Assembly: GCA_030428785.1 (NCBI GenBank)
Contig: JAUIEF010000022.1
Location: forward strand, 1 to 41,491
Origin: a bacterium
GTDB lineage: Bacteria > Planctomycetota > B15-G4
Length of the DNA: 41,491 nucleotides
Direction: 5' to 3'
Positions 1-5,932 of the stretch are shown piece by piece. The notes beneath the pieces were generated by a model. That model ran no database searches and had not been told where the DNA came from. It saw only the letters and a list, made by a program, of their open reading frames with translations. Both the position numbers and the translations under genes were made by a program. The stretch's first letter is position 1. Each line of letters opens with the position of its first letter.

Positions 1-762
1 GCGGTTCTCGTCGGTCCTGACGGTCATGGACGGTCCTGCACGACGCCTGAGCAGGAGGACAGCCGGCAGCTGCACCGCGAGCTGCAGACGGCGAAGCGCG
101 ATCGCGCGAGAGTCACGAACCGCATCAAGGGTCTGCTCAGCAACCAGGGCCTGGTGATGGACCTGAAGGACGACTGGCTCGCTCGACTCGACACGCGCAA
201 GCTCTGGGACGGCTCGCGTGTCGGCCCCGCACTGCGCGCACGGCTTGCGCGCGAGTGGAAGAAGGTCGAGCTCTACACCGCACAGATCGCGGAGCTCGAG
301 GGACTGCGGAAGGAGCGTGTGAAGGCGGCCGCGGACGACGGCTCGCGCAAGGTGAAGCAGCTCTTCGAACTGAAGGGCATCGGGCTCAACAGCGCGTGGC
401 TCTACGTCATGGAGTTCTTCGGGTGGCGTCGCTTCCGCAATCGTCGAGAGCTCGCGAGCCTGGCGGGGCTGACGCCGACACCGCACCAGAGCGGCACGAT
501 CCAGTGGGAGCGCGGGATCACGAAGGCCGGCAACCGGCACGTGCGCTCGATGGCGATCGAGATCGCGTGGGGCTGGCTGCGCTTCCAGCCGGAGAGCGCG
601 CTGTCGAAGTGGTATCAGCGGCGCTTCGGCGGCGGCGGGAGCCGGATGCGGAAGATCGGGATCGTCGCGCTGGCCCGCAAGCTGCTCATCGAGCTCTGGC
701 GCTACCTCGAGACAGGCGCGCTGCCGGAGGGTGCTGTGCTGAAGCCGGAGCTCAGGTACTGA
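1..762 (+). CDS. IS110-family transposase, 5'-truncated by window edge
   Basis: This is a DEDD/serine-type transposase of the IS110/IS116/IS902 family, which mobilises its own element. The frame is open from base 1, so the N-terminal RuvC-like domain lies outside the window. About residues 15-60 form the charged helical linker typical of the family (a run ending NRIKGLLSNQG). The C-terminal Transposase_20 domain follows, with the helix-hairpin signature LKGIG, then LASLAGLTPTPHQSG, whose serine is the expected catalytic residue, and a GITKAGNRHVR stretch. The stop is at 760-762. The first 15 codons do not resemble the family, so there could be an indel or a diverged segment there. The family call is firm; whether the element is active cannot be judged. 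It lies just upstream of the cassette array. Confidence 0.9.
   Translation, partial: AVLVGPDGHGRSCTTPEQEDSRQLHRELQTAKRDRARVTNRIKGLLSNQGLVMDLKDDWLARLDTRKLWDGSRVGPALRARLAREWKKVELYTAQIAELEGLRKERVKAAADDGSRKVKQLFELKGIGLNSAWLYVMEFFGWRRFRNRRELASLAGLTPTPHQSGTIQWERGITKAGNRHVRSMAIEIAWGWLRFQPESALSKWYQRRFGGGGSRMRKIGIVALARKLLIELWRYLETGALPEGAVLKPELRY
1..762 (+). mobile_element. IS110-family insertion sequence, partial
   Basis: Only the transposase 3' part is visible, and the element's left end is outside the window. Its right end cannot be placed: IS110 elements lack clear terminal inverted repeats, and no target duplication is expected. The non-coding DNA after the stop could belong to the element. Confidence 0.7.
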
Positions 763-1104
763 CCGAACAAACGAACGACGAAACGAACGCACTTGGAGTG
801 AGCTGCAACGAGTGACCCGAGGGACACAGCCCGGAATGTCCGCCTGGTCGGCGCGCCCGACCGCACGTTAGAAGGGGCTTCCCGAAGTCGCTCCCCACCG
901 CCGCGAGGCGAACAAGGGATGTGGTGTCCGGCGCACGCCGGCACGGATAGAAGGTCGTCCGGGGCATCCTCACCCGGACGGATCGGGAGCAGACCGGATC
1001 ACTCGATACACGCACTCCACGGACAGCCGCGGAGGAGTATCATGGCCCGCTGAAGGACGGACGAACGGAACGAAGGAGCGTGCTCGGCGACGGGCACATA
1101 GAAG
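763..1104. other. Non-coding gap between transposase and first cassette gene
   Basis: No convincing gene lies on either strand in these 342 bases. They hold several short runs built on 'acgaacg' (about 767-790 and 1055-1075), a GC-rich inverted-repeat segment near 925-940, and a TANNNT box at 1038-1043. IS1111-group members of IS110 carry their guide (bridge) RNA downstream of the transposase, so part of this gap may be such an RNA. That is a hypothesis. No attC or attI could be recognised with confidence; a lone GTTAGAA at 866-872 is discussed under rejected items. Confidence 0.4.
1038..1043 (+). promoter_or_regulatory. Possible -10 box TATCAT
   Basis: Lies 61 nt before the GTG of the first cassette gene. 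No clear -35 partner is seen. It could drive the array if no integron Pc promoter does. Confidence 0.35.
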
Positions 1105-1590
1105 GTGGATCACGAGGTGTCAGAAGAGCGCAGAGCACTTGCCAGTCAGCACGCCCTGTGTGCGGCGGGTGTCGGTTGCCTCGCCGCTCTGGTCCTTCCG
1201 CTGACCTTCATCCAACTGAACGATTGGGTCAAAGTGCTCCGGGCATTTCCCGGGCCCATTGCCTTTGCGTTCGTTCTCGTGCTTCTGTTTTCTTGGGTCG
1301 CGGGGCCAGTGTTGCTCTCACGCGGCCCCAAGTGGTGGGCCTTCATCGCAAGAGGCATGGGCATTGCGTGGGCGGCGCTCGCGTTCGGTGCGTTCTGCGG
1401 CGGGTTTGCCGTGGGCATCAAGGCCGTCCCAGTCACCCTCGGCTGGGTGCTGCTCTTCGGCAGCTTGCCTGCGTGCATTATCGGCGCATGCACCGGACTC
1501 CTCCTCCGCCGCAGCGTGCTGGCAAACCACCTAACTGGCGCTAGCAGCGGACGGCGCTGCGCGCCGACCGCTGAACCGCAGATCCGTTAG
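1105..1590 (+). CDS. Cassette-borne four-helix membrane protein, unknown function
   Basis: The 161-residue product starts at GTG 1105. It has about four hydrophobic helices (roughly residues 20-40, 48-70, 78-104 and 108-130) and no soluble domain, so it is an inner-membrane protein of no family I recognise. The genuine protein probably ends functionally near residue 140. The last roughly 20 residues are translated from attC1 itself, and the TAG stop lies inside the R' core at 1588-1590. Such read-through into attC is common for cassette ORFs. Its GC content is visibly below the chromosomal genes to the right. The left boundary of this cassette is not visible. Confidence 0.72.
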   Translation: MDHEVSEERRALASQHALCAAGVGCLAALVLPLTFIQLNDWVKVLRAFPGPIAFAFVLVLLFSWVAGPVLLSRGPKWWAFIARGMGIAWAALAFGAFCGGFAVGIKAVPVTLGWVLLFGSLPACIIGACTGLLLRRSVLANHLTGASSGRRCAPTAEPQIR

Positions 1591-1592
1591 AC
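1529..1592 (+). repeat. attC site 1 (64 bp)
   Basis: R'' is ACCTAAC (1529-1535) and R' is GTTAGAC (1586-1592), both fitting the integron core consensus. Between them two arms, AGCGG-A-CGGCGC and GCGCCG-A-CCGCT, pair around a TGC loop with one opposed A/A mismatch. The predicted crossover is between G1586 and T1587. Confidence 0.85.
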
Positions 1593-1627
1593 AGCAGAGA
1601 GATGATCCGAGGCGCGAGACAGAAGTG

Positions 1628-1789
1628 ATGGAGTTTGCAACTGGCATGATCGGCCTCGTGGTTGTCTTTCAGGTGTTCGCCGTTGAGCGCCTGAGAAAAG
1701 AGGGGCGCCAGCTCGTGCGTCGCCTAGAGCAGCTGGAGCGCAAGCTCGAGTCCTCGGAGTCCCCCGTCGACCAGGCTGCCGCACAGTGA
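1628..1789 (+). CDS. Cassette-borne 53-residue membrane-anchored mini-protein
   Basis: ATG 1628 to TGA 1787-1789 is the only gene-like ORF of the cassette bounded by attC1 and attC2. The product has an N-terminal hydrophobic helix (residues 5-19, GMIGLVVVFQVFAVE). A strongly charged heptad-like helix follows (about 20-45, rich in Arg, Leu, Glu and Lys), then a short polar tail. A single-span anchor with a cytoplasmic coiled coil is likely. An eight-codon reading frame begins at ATG 1602 and its TGA overlaps this ATG (tgatg), suggesting translational coupling. I do not recognise a family. The strand agrees with the other cassette genes. Confidence 0.6.
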   Translation: MEFATGMIGLVVVFQVFAVERLRKEGRQLVRRLEQLERKLESSESPVDQAAAQ

Positions 1790-1852
1790 CCAGCCTCGTG
1801 ATACTTGTACTGCGCTCCGCGAGCTGGCCATCGTCGCGGCTGGGCGCGCTCT

Positions 1853-1916
1853 GTCTAACTGGCGTTAGCAGCGGACGGCGCTGCGCGCCGACCGCTGAAC
1901 CGCAGATCCGTTAGGT
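1853..1916 (+). repeat. attC site 2 (64 bp)
   Basis: R'' is GTCTAAC (1853-1859) and R' is GTTAGGT (1910-1916), both perfect consensus matches. The central hairpin arms are identical to site 1. Its R'' is the exact reverse complement of site 1's R', as expected for the two ends of one circular cassette. Confidence 0.88.
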
Positions 1917-2069
1917 CTCCAGCAACCATTCCCGTGCGCTGCTCGCGGAAGGCCGTGATAATCGGCATTGACGTCGCTCCGCTTGTGGTTGACGATTCGC
2001 GCTGCAAGTTTACCGAGCCTCGCGACCTGGCTCGCCCTGACATCTGTTCAACGATCTGGATCACATCCC

Positions 2070-3647
2070 ATGAGACCCTCGTTCCCCGCGCTGCTCTTGG
2101 CTGTCCTCGGGTTCATCACATCGGCCCGGGCGTCCGACGAACAGATGATTCTCCTGGCGGTTGCCCAAGCTGGCGACAACTTTGGTGGAACGCAATCGAG
2201 CCTTGGTGGTCCAGGGATCGGTACGGACGGCGATTGGGCCGTCGCAGGCGTTCCATTTTGGGGGCCGTCGATCGGCCCTGGCGGCGCCGCGGGCGCGGCC
2301 GCGGTGTACTGGCACAACGGGACAAGTTGGCAATTCTACGACATCCTGCTGCCCTCGTCCGCTTGGTCCTCTGATTTCGCCGGTTGGAGTGTTGCGATCA
2401 GCGGTGACGTCATCGTGGTCGGTGTTCCTCGAGACGAAGTCGGTGCCGTCGCCAATCACGGGACTGCAGTCGTCTTTCGTCGAAACGCGACCACCTGGGT
2501 AGAGGAACAGATCCTCTCGAGGACCGGCGCGTCAACCGACGACTTCTTTGGCAGGAGCGTCGCGATCAGTGGCGACGTGATCGTAGTGGGCGCTCCTGGC
2601 GCGGATGTCGCAACCGTCTTCCGTTATAACGGAGTCACGTGGAACGAGGAGCAGCAACTCACCACGGTGCAGTTCGGGAACGGCTGGTTTGGGGACTCGG
2701 TGGCAGTCGACGGGGACACCGTTGCTGTCGGGGCTCCAGCCGCCTACGTAGGTGGGCCACCCGGCGGAGGCGGGATGGCCGGCGGCCTCGTAACGATTTT
2801 CCGATGGAGCGGGTCGATGTGGGCCGAGGAGGACGAGCTCGTCATCCTCGGCAGTTCAACCTTCGGCAGCTCGGTGTCGGTTAGGGGTGATCGCTTGGTC
2901 GTGGGCGCAGATGGATCGAGCGTTCCTGGTTCGGCAAAGGTGTTTCGCCGCAGCGGAACTACATGGATCGAAGAGCAAACGCTTTCGGCGCTCAGCATGG
3001 ATCCGCAGTTCATTGACTTCGGCGTCGCCGTGTCGCTCGCTGCTGATGGCAATACGATCGCCGTGGGTTCCGCAAGTTCCGGTGCACAGGTCGGGAGCGC
3101 AAGTATCTTCCGCTGGACTGGTGCCGCGTGGGAAGCACGCCAAGTGTTCGAAGACCTTCAGCCGTCTGGCTTCGGAATGAGCGTTGCCCTCAACGGCAAC
3201 CGCGTGTTGATCGCTGCGCCCGGGCACGACATTCCGTTCGGCCCCGGTGGCGTCGGCGCGGTCTATTCCTGCGGGCTCGCATGGACAGACCTTGGCGGCG
3301 GCACGCCGGGCATCAATGGAGTGCCCGGCTTGACCGGCTCAGGCAACCTCGTCGGCGGCGCTTCCGCCACGGTGTCCCTCACGAATGGTCCCCCGAACGC
3401 TCCCATGCTCGCCTGGGTGTCTTTCTCGCCCGCACCTTTCGCGGCGTTGGGCGGCACCATCTGGGCGTTCCCTTTTGCCAGCCAGCTCTTCCTGTTCGCA
3501 GACTCGAACGGCGACTTCAGCGCGACGACGCCGTGGCCTGTCGGTTTTCCAGCCGGCACCGAGGTGTGGTTCCAGTTCGTGCTGGAGGACCTCAGCTCGT
3601 TGCACGGGCTGACGCTCTCGAACGGAGTCGTCGCCACGACTCCTTGA
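2070..3647 (+). CDS. Secreted FG-GAP beta-propeller protein with planctomycete C-terminal module (cassette-borne)
   Basis: I start at ATG 2070 because it opens a classic signal peptide (MRPSFPALLLAVLGFITSARA); an upstream in-frame start at 1968 would bury it. The 525-residue product has about six or seven FG-GAP-type repeats (residues about 20-400). Each carries a 'G-SVA-DGD-VVVGAP' strand motif and an aromatic 'FRR-G-TW-EEQ' strand, consistent with a propeller used for surface binding. From about residue 405 it has a separate domain starting WTDLGGGTPG and ending LTLSNGVV. The same module ends the metzincin encoded at 14275-15654. The gene fills an unusually large 1.9-kb cassette between attC2 and attC3, with 150 bp of leader after attC2. 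Ligand unknown. Confidence 0.85.
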   Translation: MRPSFPALLLAVLGFITSARASDEQMILLAVAQAGDNFGGTQSSLGGPGIGTDGDWAVAGVPFWGPSIGPGGAAGAAAVYWHNGTSWQFYDILLPSSAWSSDFAGWSVAISGDVIVVGVPRDEVGAVANHGTAVVFRRNATTWVEEQILSRTGASTDDFFGRSVAISGDVIVVGAPGADVATVFRYNGVTWNEEQQLTTVQFGNGWFGDSVAVDGDTVAVGAPAAYVGGPPGGGGMAGGLVTIFRWSGSMWAEEDELVILGSSTFGSSVSVRGDRLVVGADGSSVPGSAKVFRRSGTTWIEEQTLSALSMDPQFIDFGVAVSLAADGNTIAVGSASSGAQVGSASIFRWTGAAWEARQVFEDLQPSGFGMSVALNGNRVLIAAPGHDIPFGPGGVGAVYSCGLAWTDLGGGTPGINGVPGLTGSGNLVGGASATVSLTNGPPNAPMLAWVSFSPAPFAALGGTIWAFPFASQLFLFADSNGDFSATTPWPVGFPAGTEVWFQFVLEDLSSLHGLTLSNGVVATTP

Positions 3648-3772
3648 TCCCTCGAGGGCATGAGCGTCAGCGAGGTGGATCGGGACTGTGGTAGTGGGCT
3701 CCTTGAGCATCGTCAGCAAGGACGCTGGCGTTTGTAGGCGAGATGTGGGCGCTGCGGGAAGCCGATCCCCGT

Positions 3773-3836
3773 GCCTAACTATCGCTAGCAGCGGACGGCG
3801 CTGCGCGCCGACCGCTGAACCACAGGTACGTTAGCC
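3773..3836 (+). repeat. attC site 3 (64 bp)
   Basis: R'' is GCCTAAC (3773-3779). R' is GTTAGCC (3830-3836), one base off GTTRRRY. The hairpin arms and TGC loop match sites 1 and 2 exactly; differences are confined to the L-box spacers. R'' pairs with the start of the same cassette (GTTAGGT) apart from one G-T wobble. Confidence 0.83.
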
Positions 3837-3847
3837 AGACCGGCACC

Positions 3848-4171
3848 ATGGACTCTCAGGACGATCCCATTCGCCATTTCGGCGAGATGAGTCGGTTCAC
3901 AGCAGTCCTGAAGGCGCTTCCTGCGCAGATCCTCGACCACTCGTATTCGTACGAGTCGTTCGGCTCGTGGGCGGTGTCTTTCCGCTACAAGGGGAGGTCG
4001 CTCCGATTGGTTTTCGACGGGCGAGACAACGCCTACAGTCTGGCCTGTTCAGCGAGCCGGAAACCCCCACACTCATGGACCGTGGTCTGGCGCCGGCCTG
4101 GAGAGGAAGTCGCAAGTCCGTATGACGAGCGGATCATCGATGCGATCCGAGACGCGAACAGCGCTGTCTGA
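3848..4171 (+). CDS. Cassette-borne 107-residue soluble protein, unknown
   Basis: ATG 3848 lies only 11 nt after attC3, the tight start typical of cassette genes. The product is a small alpha/beta protein: an N-terminal helix, then strands around YESFGSWAVSFRYKGRSLRLVFDGRDN and SWTVVWRRPG, then a C-terminal helix (YDERIIDAIRDA). No signal peptide or membrane helix is seen. The pattern of a strand pair followed by a tryptophan-rich strand recalls small immunity-like or house-cleaning proteins, but I cannot name a family. The TGA (4169-4171) falls inside the degenerate R'' of the next site. Confidence 0.7.
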   Translation: MDSQDDPIRHFGEMSRFTAVLKALPAQILDHSYSYESFGSWAVSFRYKGRSLRLVFDGRDNAYSLACSASRKPPHSWTVVWRRPGEEVASPYDERIIDAIRDANSAV

Positions 4172-4231
4172 CGCGCGCATGCAGCGTCCGGCGCTGACGC
4201 GCCGAACGGTAAGGCCTCGGATCCGCCAGGC
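4166..4231 (+). repeat. Degenerate attC-like site 4
   Basis: GTCTGAC (4166-4172) replaces RYYYAAC, and GCCAGGC (4225-4231) replaces GTTRRRY. The core between (gcagcg-ccggcgctg-cgcgccgaacgg) is still alignable to sites 1-3 but pairs poorly. The changes are mainly A/T to G/C. Confidence 0.55.
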
Positions 4232-4237
4232 GGCACA

Positions 4238-4549
4238 ATGAGCGTGGCCAGAGCAGCAGCCCCATCGCAGTGGTGGCACCTTGGTAGTGGCGCCTACGCA
4301 CTCCTGTGCGCCCCCGCCATCCTCGTCGCCGAGCAACAAGGGTGGCCAGAGAGACCGCTTCACTCGACGCAGCTCCTGGCAACGCTCGTCTGCCTGATGA
4401 CCAGCGTGCGGTACCTCAGGTCGACGCGTGGTTGTTCGCTCGGGATCCGCCGACCGCTTGCTCTCGCAGTCAGTGTCGCATCGGGCCTGTGGGTCGGGTT
4501 CGTGTGCTTCGTCGTCCTCGTGTTCATGTTCTCGGGGGCGATGGATTGA
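4238..4549 (+). CDS. Cassette-borne small membrane protein
   Basis: ATG 4238 begins 6 nt after degenerate site 4. The 103-residue product has three hydrophobic stretches (about residues 15-32, 45-58 and 74-100). The last is long and clean (LALAVSVASGLWVGFVCFVVLVFMF). Positive residues cluster around 60-72 (SVRYLRSTRGCSLGIRR), predicting that loop to be cytoplasmic. No family is recognised. The small size, same strand and position between two site copies fit a gene cassette. Confidence 0.65.
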   Translation: MSVARAAAPSQWWHLGSGAYALLCAPAILVAEQQGWPERPLHSTQLLATLVCLMTSVRYLRSTRGCSLGIRRPLALAVSVASGLWVGFVCFVVLVFMFSGAMD

Positions 4550-4555
4550 GAGTCC

Positions 4556-4609
4556 GCCTGACACGCACGAGCAGCGGATGGCGCTGCGCTCCGGCGGCAT
4601 CCGTGGAGA
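4556..4609 (+). repeat. Degenerate attC-like site 5
   Basis: The left core is GCCTGAC (4556-4562). The centre, gcagcggatggcgctgcgct, is close to sites 1-3. The right core is reduced to GTGGAGA (4603-4609). It is 10 bp shorter than the intact sites, so a deletion in the right arm is likely. Confidence 0.55.
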
Positions 4610-4616
4610 GGATGCC

Positions 4617-5300
4617 GTGGTAGTCCGGAGACCCCTCGCGTCGATCCTGGTGTTGCTGGTCGTGTCCTGCACCCTGCCCTTCGGGTCGGGTTGTTCCGCC
4701 AGGCAGCAGGTCTCGCACGTCATCGCCGATTCGGTCCGGGACTTCTCGGGTGTGCAGGGAAACGGCCGCTGGTCTTACGGCTATTGGGATCGGACCTCGG
4801 ACCGAGACGGGGTCTACGACCCGGCCAGCGACTTCTGGCCGGTGGTCCATTTCGGCGACGACCCGATCAACGGTCTCAGCCGGCATCCCGAGTTCTCGAC
4901 CGGCCAGCTCTGGTACCTCGAGGACGGGCGCTACTACACCTCGCTGTGGGCCGAGGGGGGGCATCCGCACGGCACGATGGACCTGGGCGCCCATGCCAAG
5001 GCTGACCACTGGGTCGTCCGGCGCTGGGTCAGCAGCGTGGATTCCGATGTCGAGATCCTCGGCCACGCCGGCAAGGTCATGCCCTGGGGAGAGAACTGGC
5101 GGGGCGACGTCCATTTCGAGATCGTCGTCGGCGGCACCAAGGTCTTCGAATCGGTCTCCGACGACGGTGGTGATGATTACTCCGTCAGGACCGCTGTCCA
5201 GGTCGGTGCTCCGGTCGACTTCCTCATCGGACCGGGTTCCGGAGTCGGTGTCATCGAGTTCACGGGGACCATCAAGGTGAGTCGAGGAGACTCGAAGTGA
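4617..5300 (+). CDS. Cassette-borne lipoprotein with beta-sandwich-like domain
   Basis: I chose GTG 4617, just after the site-5 remnant and preceded by a good ribosome site (GGAGAGGA, 4605-4612). Starts further upstream run back through the previous cassette. The 227-residue product begins with a lipoprotein signal whose lipidated cysteine could be in LVVSC or GSGC. The mature part contains FSGVQGNGRWSYGYWDR, then a His/Trp-rich central segment and C-terminal strands (HFEIVVGGTKVF, then GVIEFTGTIKV). It resembles carbohydrate-binding or PEP-CTERM-associated beta-sandwich proteins; this is a fold impression only. It is exported to an envelope membrane. Confidence 0.68.
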   Translation: MVVRRPLASILVLLVVSCTLPFGSGCSARQQVSHVIADSVRDFSGVQGNGRWSYGYWDRTSDRDGVYDPASDFWPVVHFGDDPINGLSRHPEFSTGQLWYLEDGRYYTSLWAEGGHPHGTMDLGAHAKADHWVVRRWVSSVDSDVEILGHAGKVMPWGENWRGDVHFEIVVGGTKVFESVSDDGGDDYSVRTAVQVGAPVDFLIGPGSGVGVIEFTGTIKVSRGDSK

Positions 5301-5317
5301 AGCTCCTCGGCGCTGCT

Positions 5318-5377
5318 CTCGGACGCTCGCAGCGGACGGAGCTGCGCGCCGCCCCCTGAAGCGCAGATCCGCAAGGC
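5318..5377 (+). repeat. Degenerate attC-like site 6
   Basis: From 5329 onward, 42 of 49 bases match site 2 (gcagcggacgg-gctgcgcgccg, then cgcagatccg). The cores have decayed to CTCGGAC (5318-5324) and GCAAGGC (5371-5377). Confidence 0.62.
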
Positions 5378-5386
5378 GACGCAACC

Positions 5387-5827
5387 GTGCATCACGTCCA
5401 CATCAGGGAAGGCGTCGCGTCCGATCACGACGCCCTCGTCTCCATCGACGACGTCGCCCGGAACGAGCCCGCCCGCGTCTCCTTCATCGAACGCTCCCTG
5501 GCCTCCGCTCTGTGTCTCGTCGCGGAACGCGCCGGACGTGTCGTCGGCTACGGCGTGCTCGAGTACACGTTCTTCGACAACGGCTTCGTGTCGATGGTCC
5601 ACGTCGCCGAGCCGACGCGTCGCCAGGGTGTCGGTCGCCGGCTCCTCGAGGCCCTGGCGGACCGCTGCACGACGCGCAAGCTCTTCACCTCCACGAACGC
5701 GTCGAACACGCCCATGCAGCGGCTGCTGGACCGCCTCGGGTACGTCCCCAGCGGCACCGTCGAGAACCTCGATCCGGGCGACCCCGAGCTCTTCTGCTTC
5801 CTCGACCTCGGCGAGCGCACCGGCTGA
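5387..5827 (+). CDS. GNAT-family N-acetyltransferase
   Basis: The 146-residue product begins at GTG 5387, 10 nt after the last attC remnant. It transfers an acetyl group from acetyl-CoA to an unknown amine. The GNAT fold is visible: an N-terminal strand (HVHIREGVASDHDALV), strand beta4 (GFVSMVHVAEPTRR), the acetyl-CoA pyrophosphate loop RRQGVGRRLLEAL, and a C-terminal N-ASNTPMQRLLDRLGY segment. Its position suggests it is the last, oldest cassette gene, with its downstream site lost. Its GC content is already close to the chromosome, so it could also be a resident gene. I found no attC remnant after its stop. Confidence 0.85.
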   Translation: MHHVHIREGVASDHDALVSIDDVARNEPARVSFIERSLASALCLVAERAGRVVGYGVLEYTFFDNGFVSMVHVAEPTRRQGVGRRLLEALADRCTTRKLFTSTNASNTPMQRLLDRLGYVPSGTVENLDPGDPELFCFLDLGERTG

Positions 5828-5895
5828 CGACGGCTCGCGGTCCGCGCGGGCGCCGCCTGTCGCATTCGTCCAAGAGGGCGCCTGCGGAGGGCTGA

Positions 5896-5901
5896 TACCC
5901 T
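5896..5901 (+). promoter_or_regulatory. Possible -10 box TACCCT
   Basis: 31 nt before ATG 5933, in the gap separating the cassette region from resident genes. Confidence 0.4.
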
Positions 5902-5932
5902 CCTGGGCCGCCCATCGAAAGGGAGCCCCGCC

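Larger units (their letters stand above)
1529..5377 (+). mobile_element. Integron gene-cassette array without visible integrase (CALIN-like)
   Basis: Six copies of one site type, three well preserved and three degenerate, alternate with single short same-strand genes. The intact copies have R'' (RYYYAAC) at the left, a central imperfect palindrome and R' (GTTRRRY) at the right, the order and orientation of attC in integron cassettes. Predicted cut points (G|TT) are after 1586, 1910 and 3830, giving complete cassettes of about 324 and 1,920 bp. Degenerate copies imply further cassettes of about 395, 378 and 768 bp. No tyrosine integrase is encoded in the window. Orientation places it, if it exists, to the left of base 1. 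The three intact sites share an almost invariant core, as sites of one chromosomal integron usually do. Confidence 0.82.

Noticed and set aside
846..872. A lone GTTAGAA preceded by 'cggcgcgcccgaccg', resembling the right half of the attC repeat
   Set aside because: The last base does not fit GTTRRRY, no RYYYAAC partner lies 50-140 bp upstream, and the central hairpin is absent. It could be an IS-split remnant, but similarity is too short to annotate.
4428..4616. Earlier start for the cassette lipoprotein
   Set aside because: It would run through the previous cassette gene and the site-5 remnant and would place the lipoprotein signal internally.
5828..5932. Possible seventh attC after the GNAT gene (GGCTGAC at the stop codon)
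   Set aside because: The following bases do not align with the conserved core and no right-hand core is present.
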